Positions 28,369-38,207 of a stretch of 64,000 nt of DNA are shown piece by piece. Both the position numbers and the translations under genes were made by a program. The stretch's first letter is position 1. The number at the start of each line of letters is the position of its first letter. This stretch comes from UBA11889 sp002313255 (GTDB taxonomy: Bacteria; Pseudomonadota; Gammaproteobacteria; Pseudomonadales; Azotimanducaceae). The notes beneath the pieces were generated by a model. It was not told the DNA's origin, ran no database searches, and worked only from the letters and a program-made list of their open reading frames with translations. The stretch lies in assembly GCA_913045265.1 (NCBI GenBank), contig CAJWQX010000004.1, forward strand, positions 1 to 64,000, read 5' to 3'.

Positions 28369-28964
28369 TGTCGAAATTTGTCGTTGCAGTTACCGGAGGG
28401 ATCGGCAGTGGTAAGACTGTGGTTTCCGATCGCTTTTCAAATCTAGGAGTAGATGTCATCGACCTCGATACTGCATCTCGTGTAGTCGTTGAACCAGGCA
28501 CCCAAGCACTTAACGAAATATCCGGCCATTTCGGCGGCGGCGTAGTCGGATCAGACGCGCATCTCGACAGAAAGGCACTGAGGCAACAAGTGTTCGACAA
28601 CCCGACAGAGAGACGTTGGTTGGAAAAATTGTTGCACCCTTTGATTAATGAATGGACGTTGCGGCAGTTACAAGCCGTCCAATCCATATATGCAATAGTT
28701 GTTAATCCGCTTCTTAGAGCCCGTGGAGGTTACGTCAACCGCATACTCGTGGTTGATGCAGCCGTTGAAGTACAGATCGAGCGTACGATGGAACGAGACA
28801 AGGTCGCCAGAAAAGAGGCCCAGGCGATTGTGGATAGCCAGCTCGATCGGGCTGGTCGACTGGCGCTCGCCGATGACGTCATCCAGAACGAGGGTTCATT
28901 GCTGAGGCTCAATAGCAAGGTGCGAAAACTACATAGTCACTATATAGAGAGGGCCATTGCCTGA
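28368..28964 (+). CDS. coaE: Dephospho-CoA kinase
   Basis: A 198-residue P-loop kinase: GGIGSGKT at residues 10-17, DLDTASRVVV near 35, HPLINEW near 97, and the lid segment RTMERDKVARKEAQAIVDSQ near 140. It carries out the last step of coenzyme A synthesis. The ATG overlaps the pilD stop (TGATG), as in the common pilD-coaE-yacG operon. Confidence 0.95.
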   Translation: MSKFVVAVTGGIGSGKTVVSDRFSNLGVDVIDLDTASRVVVEPGTQALNEISGHFGGGVVGSDAHLDRKALRQQVFDNPTERRWLEKLLHPLINEWTLRQLQAVQSIYAIVVNPLLRARGGYVNRILVVDAAVEVQIERTMERDKVARKEAQAIVDSQLDRAGRLALADDVIQNEGSLLRLNSKVRKLHSHYIERAIA

Positions 28965-29154
28965 GAAGACCACCCAGATCGTTCCCTGTCCTACTTGCAA
29001 GAAAGTCTTACGTTGGACCGTGGAAAACGAGTTTCGTCCATTTTGTTCCGAAAGATGCCGGCTGATTGACTTCGGCGCATGGGCAGACGAAAAACATGCG
29101 ATCCCAGGCGAACGGAACTTTGACGACCTTGGTTCCAGCGACTCGAACGACTAA
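28957..29154 (+). CDS. yacG: DNA gyrase inhibitor YacG (zinc protein)
   Basis: A 65-residue protein with four cysteines in the YacG pattern, CPTC (11, 14) and CSERC (30, 34), followed by IDFGAWADEKHAIPGE. YacG binds one zinc and, in E. coli, inhibits gyrase through GyrB. The start is TTG and overlaps the end of coaE by eight bases. The stop lies six bases from the end of convergent argJ. Typical partners zapD and mutT are not present. Confidence 0.92.
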   Translation: MPEKTTQIVPCPTCKKVLRWTVENEFRPFCSERCRLIDFGAWADEKHAIPGERNFDDLGSSDSND

Positions 29155-29160
29155 CGCCGA

Positions 29161-30375
29161 TCAGGAACGATATTCAGCATTAATGCGAATGTATTCGTAC
29201 GAGAGATCGGATGTCCATATCGTTTCTTGAGAGCTTCCTCGACCAAGATCAATCGTTATTTCGTATTCGTCTTTAGCCATAACTTCCGCCCCATCCTCTT
29301 CGCGATAACTGTCTGAAACCATACCTCCTATCGCCACGCGAACATCATTTAAATTGAGCGAAACTCCGTATGGATCCAAATCCCTGATACCTGCTCGACC
29401 GATGGCCATGCAGAAACGTCCCCAATTGGGATCGCCGGCAAACAAGGCTGTTTTGACAAGCGGAGAGTGTGCAACCGTGTATGCAACGCGCATGCATTCC
29501 GAAGAATCACGGCCTCCATGCACATGTATGGTAATAAAGCGCGTCGCCCCTTCGGCATCCCGTATTGTCCGGATCGCCAATTCCCTAACGATCGGAGTTA
29601 GGCCACGGAACAACTCGAAATACTCGCGCGACGAATTGTCATGTATTGTGTCGTGGTCTCCTGCTCCTGACGCCACCAACACAAAGGAGTCGTTGGTCGA
29701 AGTATCCCCATCGACCGTCAAACGGTTAAAGCTTAGTTCTGCGAGATCGAGAGTTAATCTTCGGGCAATTTCTGGTGTTATCGACGCGTTCGTGCCGATG
29801 AAAGCCAACAACGTCGCCATGTCGGGTCGAATCATTCCTGAACCTTTGACGATTCCGGTGCCAATCGCTTCACGACCGCCTAATTTAAAGCGATTCGAAA
29901 GTCCCTTCGGAATAGTGTCAGTCGTCATAATCGCTGCCGCTGCCTGGGCCCAATGGTTGGGACTAAGCGCTTGGTGAGCCCGGTCGATACCGGCAAGAAT
30001 TTTTTCCATCGGTAGAAATTCGCCGATAACTCCCGTCGAGAATGGTAATACCTCTGTGACATCACACTCTAGAAGCGAAGCCAAGTGTGAGCACGTTTGC
30101 ATAGCATCGTTGACGCCGCGCTCTCCAGTCGCAGCATTGGCGTTCCCGCTATTCACAATGAAACCGCGGGCGGGACCGGGACAAGCTGACGCGATTTCGA
30201 CGGGTGCCGCCCTGTAACTGTTGCGCGTGTACACGCCACCAGCAGTCGCTCCAGGTTCAAAAGAAAACACTGCAATGTCGTCACGACCGTTATCGCGAAT
30301 TCTGGCATCCGCTGTGCCTAACCTAATTCCGGGAACCTCTTCAAGTACGCCCATAACAGGCAAATTGACAGACAC
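29161..30375 (-). CDS. argJ: Bifunctional ornithine/glutamate acetyltransferase ArgJ
   Basis: A 404-residue protein of the N-terminal-nucleophile family. The self-cleavage site is in KGSGMIRPDMATLL, with Thr188 as the new N-terminus of the beta chain. STGVIGEFLPMEKI near 113 and DGDTSTNDS in the beta chain are typical. It recycles acetyl from N-acetylornithine to glutamate in arginine synthesis; whether it also uses acetyl-CoA cannot be read. It lies 19 bases downstream of secA on the same strand, an arrangement seen in Pseudomonas. Confidence 0.95.
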   Translation of the reverse strand: MSVNLPVMGVLEEVPGIRLGTADARIRDNGRDDIAVFSFEPGATAGGVYTRNSYRAAPVEIASACPGPARGFIVNSGNANAATGERGVNDAMQTCSHLASLLECDVTEVLPFSTGVIGEFLPMEKILAGIDRAHQALSPNHWAQAAAAIMTTDTIPKGLSNRFKLGGREAIGTGIVKGSGMIRPDMATLLAFIGTNASITPEIARRLTLDLAELSFNRLTVDGDTSTNDSFVLVASGAGDHDTIHDNSSREYFELFRGLTPIVRELAIRTIRDAEGATRFITIHVHGGRDSSECMRVAYTVAHSPLVKTALFAGDPNWGRFCMAIGRAGIRDLDPYGVSLNLNDVRVAIGGMVSDSYREEDGAEVMAKDEYEITIDLGRGSSQETIWTSDLSYEYIRINAEYRS

Positions 30376-30394
30376 TTAAATCAACCTCGCGAAG

Positions 30395-33175
30395 CTATGC
30401 TGCTCGCCCATGACACTGTTTATATTTTTTACCTGAACCACAGGGGCACTTTTCATTACGTCCAACCTTGCGATCCTCTCGGACAAACGTTTGTGGCTTG
30501 CCTACCGCCATAGGAGCCATTACGTCAGCACCCGAAACGCCCATTTGATCGAAATTCGCTTCGGCGGCTTCGGAGCCCTGAAATTGCATACGCTTACTAT
30601 TCTCGACTCGACGCCTCCTCTCCGCGCCGCCAAAATCCTCGCCACGGTCCAATTCGACGCGAGATAGAATCCGAATCACATCCCGCTTAATGCCGTAAAG
30701 CATGTCCTGAAAAAGTTCAAACGCCTCTCGTTTGTATTCTTGCTTAGGCTGCTTTTGGGCATATGCCCGCAAATGTATTCCTTGGCGGAGATAATCCATC
30801 GTCCCTAAATGCTCTTTCCACTTTTGGTCGAGAACGCTGAGCATGATTTCCTTCTCGACGCGATTCATATCTAGACCTTCCGATTTCCATGCAAGAACTT
30901 TAACCCCATATTCCTCCTGGACTTGTTCGCTAATTCTTCGCCGCAAATCGTCTTCAGTGACCTCGTCTTCCGTCTGGACTATTTTCCCCAGGGGCTGGGT
31001 GGAGTTGAACTCCGATACCAAAGTCTTTTCCAACTCCGGTATGTCCCATTGTTCCATTATGCTTTCGGGCGGAATGTGCTCGGAAATTGCTTCGTCCACT
31101 ATTTCTGTACGAATGTCCTCTAGCATTTCGCGGATATCGTTAGCCTCCATTAATTCATTTCGTTGTTGGTAGATCACCGTTCGTTGATCGTTTGCAACAT
31201 CGTCATACTCGAGGAGATTCTTGCGAATATCGAAATTCCGGCCCTCCACCTTGCGTTGAGCTCGTTCAATCGAGCGATCAAATATAGCCCCTTCGGCTGA
31301 GTCGCCCTTCTCGGTATAAGCACGATCTAACATTCCGCGAACCCGATCGGCTCCAAAAATTCGAAGCAGGTTGTCTTCCCAAGAAATGAAAAAACGCGAG
31401 GATCCGGGATCGCCTTGCCTTCCTGCCCGGCCGCGCAACTGATTGTCGATCCGGCGGGATTCGTGCCTTTCTGTTCCGATAATGTGCAAGCCTCCCGCGT
31501 CGATCACTCTTTCGTGGGTTTCCTTCCACGCAGTTTTGACACTAGTGACTTCAGAAGGGTCGGGTTCATCACCGAGTTTCTCCACCTCAACCTGCCAGTT
31601 ACCTCCTAGCACTATATCCGTGCCTCGACCCGCCATGTTGGTAGCAATAGTCACGGACCCTGGACGACCCGCTTGGGCAATAATTTCCGCTTCGCTTTCG
31701 TGTTGTTTGGCGTTGAGCACATTGTGAGAGACCTTGGCTCGGTCCAGCTCATGGGAAATCCTTTCAGACGATTCGATCGACGCTGTTCCGACTAGAACGG
31801 GTTGATCTGCGTCAACGCTTTTTCGTATTTCGTTTACGATCGCCTCGAATTTCTCCTCGACAGTTAGATATATGAGGTCCGTCCGGTCCTCACGGATCAT
31901 GGGAACGTTCGTCGGGATCACTACAACATCTAGGCCGTATATCTGTTTGAATTCGAAGGCTTCCGTATCCGCGGTCCCCGTCATACCAGCAAGCTTTCCA
32001 TAAAGCCTGAAATAATTTTGGAAAGTAGTTGAAGCGACCGTTTGGGTTTCGTTCTGAATCGAGACTCCCTCTTTGGCTTCTATTGCCTGGTGGATACCAT
32101 CGGACCAACGACGACCAGGTTGAGCACGACCCGTGTGTTCGTCGACGATAACGATTTCGTCGTTACGAACCATGTAGTCAATGTCGCGCTTGAATAAAAA
32201 ATGTGCTTTCAGGGCGGCTTGGACGTGATGTAACAGGCCTAGATTGGACGCCGCATACAAACTATCACCCTCCCCCAACATCCCGTTGCGTTTTAACTCG
32301 TCCTCAACCGCGAGGTGCCCTCGTTCTGTCAATTCCACCTGACGATTTTTTTCGTCGACAAAAAAATCACCGGTGTCTTCTATTTCCTCGCCACCCATAA
32401 TCGCAGGCAATGCGACCTCGACCTGCTCCTGTTGGACCAATTTAGGTGCGAATTTGTTGATCTTCCGATAGAGATCGGTGCTCTCTTCGGCCGGCCCCGA
32501 AATGATTAGAGGCGTTCGTGCTTCGTCAATTAGGATCGAGTCAACCTCGTCGACAATCGCGAAGCTGAGCTGTCGCTGCAGCCGGTCTTCTTTCCTAAAA
32601 GCCATGTTGTCGCGAAGGTAATCGAATCCAAATTCGTTATTGGTCCCATAGGTAATATCAGCAGCGTACGCCCCACGCTTCGTTTCCATATCTTGACCCG
32701 ACTGCACCACGCCGACAGTCATGTCGAGCGCTCCATATATCGGACCCATCCAGTCTGCGTCTCGGCGCGCGAGATAGTCGTTGACGGTAACGATGTGAAC
32801 GCCGTACCCAGTAAGTGCATTCAAATACGCTGCCAACGTTGCTACTAACGTTTTCCCTTCCCCGGTACGCATTTCGGCAATCCTGCCCTCGTGCAGCGTT
32901 ATCCCACCAATAAGTTGAACGTCATAGTGGCGTGTCCCACTCACTCTTTCTGCAACTTCACGGACACATGCAAATGCTTCCGGCAAGAGGTCGTCCAGCG
33001 TTTCACCGTTCTGGTGTCGTTCCCGAAATTCGGCAGTTCGGCACTTTAAGTCTTGAATCGACGATCCGAGCAAACCAGCGCCTAGCCCGTTGATCCGAGC
33101 AACCGTTTTCTCCATTTGCTTGAGTTCCCGGCTATTGCGAGTTCCAAACAAATTACGGATTAACTGGCCAAACAT
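30395..33175 (-). CDS. secA: Preprotein translocase ATPase SecA
   Basis: A 926-residue SecA. Walker A MRTGEGKT lies at residues 102-109, Walker B IVDEVDSILIDEARTPL near 208, the second motor domain has TNMAGRGTDIVLGG, and the C-terminal SecB/lipid-binding zinc tail is CPCGSGKKYKQCH. It drives exported proteins through SecYEG. The long linker before the zinc tail is normal for gammaproteobacteria. No secM-like arrest peptide gene lies upstream; the divergent neighbour is dciA. Confidence 0.98.
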   Translation of the reverse strand: MFGQLIRNLFGTRNSRELKQMEKTVARINGLGAGLLGSSIQDLKCRTAEFRERHQNGETLDDLLPEAFACVREVAERVSGTRHYDVQLIGGITLHEGRIAEMRTGEGKTLVATLAAYLNALTGYGVHIVTVNDYLARRDADWMGPIYGALDMTVGVVQSGQDMETKRGAYAADITYGTNNEFGFDYLRDNMAFRKEDRLQRQLSFAIVDEVDSILIDEARTPLIISGPAEESTDLYRKINKFAPKLVQQEQVEVALPAIMGGEEIEDTGDFFVDEKNRQVELTERGHLAVEDELKRNGMLGEGDSLYAASNLGLLHHVQAALKAHFLFKRDIDYMVRNDEIVIVDEHTGRAQPGRRWSDGIHQAIEAKEGVSIQNETQTVASTTFQNYFRLYGKLAGMTGTADTEAFEFKQIYGLDVVVIPTNVPMIREDRTDLIYLTVEEKFEAIVNEIRKSVDADQPVLVGTASIESSERISHELDRAKVSHNVLNAKQHESEAEIIAQAGRPGSVTIATNMAGRGTDIVLGGNWQVEVEKLGDEPDPSEVTSVKTAWKETHERVIDAGGLHIIGTERHESRRIDNQLRGRAGRQGDPGSSRFFISWEDNLLRIFGADRVRGMLDRAYTEKGDSAEGAIFDRSIERAQRKVEGRNFDIRKNLLEYDDVANDQRTVIYQQRNELMEANDIREMLEDIRTEIVDEAISEHIPPESIMEQWDIPELEKTLVSEFNSTQPLGKIVQTEDEVTEDDLRRRISEQVQEEYGVKVLAWKSEGLDMNRVEKEIMLSVLDQKWKEHLGTMDYLRQGIHLRAYAQKQPKQEYKREAFELFQDMLYGIKRDVIRILSRVELDRGEDFGGAERRRRVENSKRMQFQGSEAAEANFDQMGVSGADVMAPMAVGKPQTFVREDRKVGRNEKCPCGSGKKYKQCHGRAA

Positions 33176-33311
33176 AACCTTAAGGGGATTGGGAAAACGT
33201 TATTTTAACTCGAATCAACGCCGCAACATGGGAATGTCCATAACGTGCCCAAGGTCCGAACGGTTTCGTCACTTATATCAAGCGCTAGCATTCGACCAAA
33301 TGTATGTCTTA

Positions 33312-33330
33312 GATCTATTATGTCTAGATC
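33312..33330. repeat. Inverted repeat between secA and dciA
   Basis: GATCTA, seven bases, TAGATC, with CTT before and AAG after extending the symmetry around one unpaired base. It lies in the divergent promoter region, about 140 bases ahead of secA and 30 ahead of dciA. It could be an operator, but no regulator is known to me for this sequence. Confidence 0.4.
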
Positions 33331-33358
33331 AAGTAAAGCAAGAAAACATTAACCACTC

Positions 33359-33859
33359 TTGAATCTAGACGCCGTGCCTGATAACAAAATAAAAACTCTG
33401 TTACGCCGAAGGTTTCATTCCGATAGCTCGAAATCACCCCTCTACCGACTTGTAAACCGAGCTTTAGACCAAGAACACAAAACAAAAATATTACGATCTA
33501 TCCTGCCGGCAAACATGGCCCTCCAATTCGAGGTTTCGAATGTTCGCGGAAACAGATTGACAATTCTCGCGAAAAACGCTTCCTGGGCAACCCGGCTCCG
33601 GTTCGACACACCGAGGCTGCTAAATCAACTTTGTCAGCTCCAGGAATTTTCGCAAATCGAAGAGATCAAAATTCGTTCTGTGTCATCGCTCGAGCCCTCT
33701 GCGACTCAACGTAGCCTCTCGGAGAATATATCGACGCCGGCGCGTGAACCGCTTGAAGAGCTCGCCGATCGAACCGAACAAGGCGAATTAAAAAGTGCAT
33801 TACGAAAACTCGCTCAGCACGGACGGACGAATTTATCGGGGCATGATCCAAAAGCGTAG
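33359..33859 (+). CDS. dciA: DUF721/DciA-family protein (replicative helicase operator)
   Basis: A 166-residue basic protein with the DUF721 fold in its first 110 residues (LYRLVNRALDQEHKTKILRSILP, then NRLTILAKNASWATRLRF). In Pseudomonas the member at this place between lpxC and secA is DciA, which helps load the DnaB helicase in bacteria without DnaC. The C-terminal third is polar and probably disordered. The start codon is uncertain: TTG at 33359 is used here, GTG at 33374 is possible, and neither has a good ribosome site. Confidence 0.78.
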   Translation: MNLDAVPDNKIKTLLRRRFHSDSSKSPLYRLVNRALDQEHKTKILRSILPANMALQFEVSNVRGNRLTILAKNASWATRLRFDTPRLLNQLCQLQEFSQIEEIKIRSVSSLEPSATQRSLSENISTPAREPLEELADRTEQGELKSALRKLAQHGRTNLSGHDPKA

Positions 33860-33927
33860 TCCCGCTTGAACAGGATTCCGGACAACGATTCGCTGGAATC
33901 AAATAAAATGGTTTACGAGAAAGAACT

Positions 33928-34842
33928 TCAGGAAGCTACGTATGCAGGTTTGCCAAATGAAATCGGGTTATCAGATTCGTTGCTGTACGTTACGACTTCG
34001 TATGCGTCACGATCCGCAAGCAAGCGTCGAACTAAAGCGTTATTCGTCGAATGACCGGATTTAAAGCCACAAAAGGCCCCGATGACGCTATGCCCTAATA
34101 AGTATAGATCCCCGATCGCATCAAGAATCTTGTGCTTGACAAACTCATCCCTTTGCCGAAGGCCATCGTTATTAAGGATCCTAAAGTCATCAACGACCAC
34201 CGCGTTGTCTAAGCTACCGCCTCGGGCAAGATCCATTGAACGCAATTTTTCAAAATCTGCGAGAAAACCAAACGTTCGGGCACGGCTGACCTCTTTCACA
34301 AAAGCAGTAGTAGAAAAATCAACCGACGCGTGTCGGACATGTGTCCGAAAAACTGGATGGTCATAATCCAGCGTGTATTCGACTCGAAAACCGGTGTGAG
34401 GAGAAATCGTTACCCTCGCCCCACCTTCCTCGTAACTGAGTTCCTTTAGGACGCGGATGAACCTTTTAGCCGCGTCCTGTTCTTGAAATCCAGCTGATTG
34501 AATTAGAAATACGAAGGGTGCCGCACTCCCATCCATAATAGGCAGCTCTGACGCACTAACGTCAACAAAAGCATTGTCAATCCCCAGCCCAGCCATAGCG
34601 GACATCAAGTGCTCAACCGTCGAAATTTTATTAGATCCTTCGCCTATCGAAGTCGCCATTGTGGTGTCAGATACATTGACCGCGTTCGCTTTCACCGGTA
34701 TCGGCGAATCACCATCCGTGCGCGTAAACACAATGCCGGTATCAGGTGGCGCAGGCCGTAAACTCAGAAAAACCTTTTCCCCAGTGTGTAACCCTACGCC
34801 GGCTGCTCGTATTATGTTTTTCAGCGTTCTTTGTTTAACCAT
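33928..34842 (-). CDS. lpxC: UDP-3-O-acyl-N-acetylglucosamine deacetylase LpxC
   Basis: A 304-residue zinc enzyme for the committed step of lipid A synthesis. His78 (EHLMSAMAGLGIDN), His237 and Asp241 (KHKILDAIGDLYLLGH) are the metal ligands and KSGHSTNN near 260 is the catalytic histidine region. The ATG at 34842 gives the family start MVKQRTLKNIIRAAGVGLHTGEK; a frame upstream adds 16 residues without support. It lies 226 bases downstream of ftsZ, as in most gammaproteobacteria. Confidence 0.97.
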   Translation of the reverse strand: MVKQRTLKNIIRAAGVGLHTGEKVFLSLRPAPPDTGIVFTRTDGDSPIPVKANAVNVSDTTMATSIGEGSNKISTVEHLMSAMAGLGIDNAFVDVSASELPIMDGSAAPFVFLIQSAGFQEQDAAKRFIRVLKELSYEEGGARVTISPHTGFRVEYTLDYDHPVFRTHVRHASVDFSTTAFVKEVSRARTFGFLADFEKLRSMDLARGGSLDNAVVVDDFRILNNDGLRQRDEFVKHKILDAIGDLYLLGHSVIGAFCGFKSGHSTNNALVRRLLADRDAYEVVTYSNESDNPISFGKPAYVAS

Positions 34843-35068
34843 AATCCCACGTCTAAAACAGGGCTCAAGAACGGCGCTGGATGTTAGCAATCGCGGGTCC
34901 TCATGGCCACGAAGCCACTTGGCTAAGTTGTAACATTTTGTGTCGATCTGTTGCCGAAAAAGTCGAGCCGGCTCAAGTTTGTTTGGATCCCGATCAAGAA
35001 ATTAGAGCAGGGGGCAATTCACACTCTCTGTTAGCTTGTCGTTCCTTGGGGGAACGGAACAGTTGGCT

Positions 35069-36235
35069 TCAATCCGCTTGCCGCCGCAGGAAGGCCGGAA
35101 TATCCAAATAATCTGCATTCATATTTTCGGATTGTTCGGACGGCACTTCTCGTGCACTGCTAGCCCGACGCTTTTTTCTCATTACCGTAGGCCGATCCAA
35201 GTCATCATAATCGGGCCGACCCCCTTCCCCGTCGTCGGTATCGTCACCTTCATACGTATTGTCGACGACAACGCTTGGAAGTAGGGCTTCGCCAAGTCCC
35301 GTCGCAACTACCGTAACGCGAAGCTCTTCTGCAGCTTCCGTATCAATTACGGTACCAATAACAACGAGCCCTCGCTCCGAAGTAAATGCGTTAATGGTCT
35401 CACCAACATCAGCAAATTCACCTATGGATAGATCCGGACCCGCTGTAATGTTGACGAGTACACCCCTGGCACCTTGAAGATCAACATCCTCAAGAAGAGG
35501 ACTTCGAATAGCAGCTTCCGCTGCATCTCGCGCTCGATTCTCCCCGGCTGCTCGCCCAGTACCCATCATCGCCATTCCCATTTCAGACATAACTGTCCGT
35601 ACATCGGCAAAATCAACATTGATCATACCTGGCCGAATAATCAGATCTGCAATACCTTGGACGGCACCACATAGAACTTCGTTAGCTGTCGCGAAAGCAT
35701 CGACCATTGATGTTCTCTCTCCCAGCACCGACAAAAGTTTCTCGTTCGGGATCGTAATCAACGAATCAACATGCTGGGCAAGTTCTTCGATCCCCTGCTC
35801 CGCAGATTCCATTCGTTTTTCGAATCGAAAGGGTTTCGTGACGACCGCCACTGTTAGGATGTCCAGCTCGCGAGCCACCTGCGCTACGACCGGTGCCCCT
35901 CCTGTCCCAGTACCACCGCCCATACCAGCAGTAATGAATACCATGTCTGCGCCAGAAAGAACTTCCGCGATCCGGTCACGGTCCTCCATTGCTGCCAACC
36001 TGCCGATCTCAGGGTCGGCACCGGCGCCGAGGCCCTTGGTAATTGATGCGCCCAGTTGCAATATGGTCTTGGCGTCCAAACTCTTAAGAGCCTGGGAGTC
36101 GGTATTTGCCGCTATGAAGTCAACGCCTTCAACATTCTTTAAAACCATATGTTGAATCGCATTTCCGCCGCCACCACCAACTCCAATCACCTTGATAATC
36201 GCGCTTTGAGGAGGACTATCGACTAGTTCGAACAT
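35069..36235 (-). CDS. ftsZ: Cell division protein FtsZ
   Basis: A 388-residue tubulin-like GTPase. The tubulin signature GGGTGTG is at residues 106-112, the T7 synergy loop (VNVDFADVRTVM) lies near 205, and the C-terminal peptide DYLDIPAFLRRQAD binds FtsA and ZipA. It polymerises into the Z ring. A variable acidic linker precedes the tail. It follows ftsA by 25 bases. Confidence 0.98.
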   Translation of the reverse strand: MFELVDSPPQSAIIKVIGVGGGGGNAIQHMVLKNVEGVDFIAANTDSQALKSLDAKTILQLGASITKGLGAGADPEIGRLAAMEDRDRIAEVLSGADMVFITAGMGGGTGTGGAPVVAQVARELDILTVAVVTKPFRFEKRMESAEQGIEELAQHVDSLITIPNEKLLSVLGERTSMVDAFATANEVLCGAVQGIADLIIRPGMINVDFADVRTVMSEMGMAMMGTGRAAGENRARDAAEAAIRSPLLEDVDLQGARGVLVNITAGPDLSIGEFADVGETINAFTSERGLVVIGTVIDTEAAEELRVTVVATGLGEALLPSVVVDNTYEGDDTDDGEGGRPDYDDLDRPTVMRKKRRASSAREVPSEQSENMNADYLDIPAFLRRQAD

Positions 36236-36260
36236 AGTTTTTTCCTATTTGAAAGTTTAT

Positions 36261-37490
36261 TCACACATTTTTGTCCAGCCACTTCTTGACTCCGCTAAAA
36301 AAGCCGAAGCTTCTAGAATTCCCTTGCTCCGAATGCCTTTGTTCAATTTCTTTGGCGTGTGCCAGTAAACCAACGCCGGTGGAATAAATTGGGTTGGTTA
36401 CTATGTCTTTTAGGCCTGATATGTTTTTCGGAAAACCGAGACTAACTGGCATGTGGAATATCTCTTCCGCTAATTCCACTACGCCTTCCATCTTCGAAGA
36501 CCCACCTGTAAGAACGATACCCGCGGCAACAAGGTCTGCGAAACCGCTACGTCTTAATTCAGCCTGAACAAGAGTAAAAAGCTCGGCATACCTCGGCTCA
36601 ACCACTTCCGCCAAAGCCTGCCTAGAGAGCTCGCGCGCGCGCTTATCGCCTACCCCCGGAACCTTGATGTAGTCACCTTCTTGCGCTAATTGAGTGAGTG
36701 CAGAGGCGTAACGAATCTTGATTTCTTCGGCGTGTTGGGTCGGTGTACGAAGCGCCATCGCAATGTCGTTCGTGACCTGATCACCTGCGATCGGGATCAC
36801 GGCCGTGTGGCGTATCGCTCCGTCCGTAAACACCGCGATATCACTCGTTCCACCGCCGATGTCCACCAGGCATACGCCCAGATCTAACTCGTCGTCGGTT
36901 AGAACAGCGAGGCTTGAGGCCAGCTGCTCGAGGACGATGCCCCTAACTGCGAGGCCACATCTTTCAATGCACTTCTCAATATTTTGAGCCGCGTTAACCG
37001 CGCCTGTCACAAGGTGAACCTTGGCCTCTAGGCGAACGCCTGACATCCCCAGAGGCTCTTTAACACCCTCTTGGCTATCGATTACATATTCTTGTGGAAG
37101 AATATGGAGGATTTTTTGGTCAGCCGGTATCGCTACCGCCTGAGCAGCGTCGATCACCCGTTCTACGTCCTGCGGGATCACTTCCCGGTCACGAATAGCT
37201 ACGATCCCATGCGAGTTAAGACTACGAATATGACTACCAGCAATACCTGCATAGACTTCGTCAATGTCGCAACCCGCCATCAGTTCAGCTTCTTCCACAG
37301 CTCTCTGAATTGACTGGACCGTCGATTCGATATTCACTACAACGCCCTTTTTTAGTCCTCGCGACGGATGGGATCCGATACCTATAATTTCGATTTCATC
37401 CAACTCGTTGATTTCGCCCACGATGGCAGCGACTTTGCTGGTCCCGATGTCAAGGCCTACGATTTGTTTGTTTGTGTGGTCTGAAGCCAT
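36261..37490 (-). CDS. ftsA: Cell division protein FtsA
   Basis: A 409-residue actin-like ATPase: VGLDIGTSKVAAIVGE at the N-terminus (phosphate 1), DIGGGTSDIAVF near 207 (phosphate 2), GIVLTGGSSKMEG near 333 (adenosine), and a C-terminal amphipathic membrane anchor (FFSGVKKWLDKN). It ties FtsZ filaments to the membrane and recruits late division proteins. Only two bases separate it from the ftsQ stop. Confidence 0.97.
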   Translation of the reverse strand: MASDHTNKQIVGLDIGTSKVAAIVGEINELDEIEIIGIGSHPSRGLKKGVVVNIESTVQSIQRAVEEAELMAGCDIDEVYAGIAGSHIRSLNSHGIVAIRDREVIPQDVERVIDAAQAVAIPADQKILHILPQEYVIDSQEGVKEPLGMSGVRLEAKVHLVTGAVNAAQNIEKCIERCGLAVRGIVLEQLASSLAVLTDDELDLGVCLVDIGGGTSDIAVFTDGAIRHTAVIPIAGDQVTNDIAMALRTPTQHAEEIKIRYASALTQLAQEGDYIKVPGVGDKRARELSRQALAEVVEPRYAELFTLVQAELRRSGFADLVAAGIVLTGGSSKMEGVVELAEEIFHMPVSLGFPKNISGLKDIVTNPIYSTGVGLLAHAKEIEQRHSEQGNSRSFGFFSGVKKWLDKNV

Positions 37491-37492
37491 AT

Positions 37493-38206
37493 CTATAACC
37501 CGCGTGAAGCCACTAACGTAGAAATTTCCTCATCCCACTCGATCGCGACGCCGCTGGGGTATCTCGCATCCGCCCTTATCACGTGATCTTCATTACCTTG
37601 AAGTATCTCTTCGTATACGGAGACAAAGCGTCTCAAACGATTCAGAACGTCCTTCTTGCCCGTCGCAACCGACAGCCCGTTAGCGAAAGTTACGGTCCAG
37701 CCAGCGACGCTCGATTCATCCAATTCAACAATGCGCAGACCTGAACGCCCGACCAACGTGGAAAAGGTTTTGAATAACTTCATAGATGCGGCGGAATCCG
37801 AGGACGTAGCATTAACCAATGGAAGATTACCTTGGTATTTCTCAGCCATACTGAGAACGTCGCCCTTCCCATTTAGGTACCCATCAAATCCCCACCGCAC
37901 GGTTGGTAACTCTCGATTCACGGTGACATGAACGGAATTCGGCCAATTTCTTCGAACTGTTACAGCCCGAATCCAATCGATACCCGCTATTTTTTCCTGC
38001 AGGTCCGAAGGGTTAATGGCATCGCCCATCGACATCGCCTCATTCACCACCGCGACGACGATCGTCCGTTCAGCGCCCGACAAGTCACCCTCAACACGAA
38101 CGAGATCAAGTGGCCCGGTTAGGTATCCCCATACTGTCCGGCCGCTCTGAACCGCCAGCACCAGCAAAGCAAGGGCAGTTATAACGCTGAGTAATCGACT
38201 AACCAA
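37493..38206 (-). CDS. ftsQ: Cell division protein FtsQ
   Basis: A 237-residue bitopic protein: a membrane helix at about residues 5-24, a POTRA domain (about 33-105, with LVRVEGDLSGAERTIVVAVV and WIRAVTVRRNWPNSVHVTVNRELPTVRWG), and the FtsQ beta domain. It connects FtsL/FtsB with other divisome parts. The start is TTG, one base after the murC stop. The cytoplasmic tail before the helix is only a few residues, shorter than usual. The murB and ddl genes that normally lie between murC and ftsQ are absent. Confidence 0.92.
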   Translation of the reverse strand: MVSRLLSVITALALLVLAVQSGRTVWGYLTGPLDLVRVEGDLSGAERTIVVAVVNEAMSMGDAINPSDLQEKIAGIDWIRAVTVRRNWPNSVHVTVNRELPTVRWGFDGYLNGKGDVLSMAEKYQGNLPLVNATSSDSAASMKLFKTFSTLVGRSGLRIVELDESSVAGWTVTFANGLSVATGKKDVLNRLRRFVSVYEEILQGNEDHVIRADARYPSGVAIEWDEEISTLVASRGL

Positions 38207-38207
38207 A

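Noticed and set aside
35040..35056. Hairpin CGTTCC/GGAACG after ftsZ as terminator
   Set aside because: No T run follows on the minus strand, and lpxC is expected to be partly co-transcribed.
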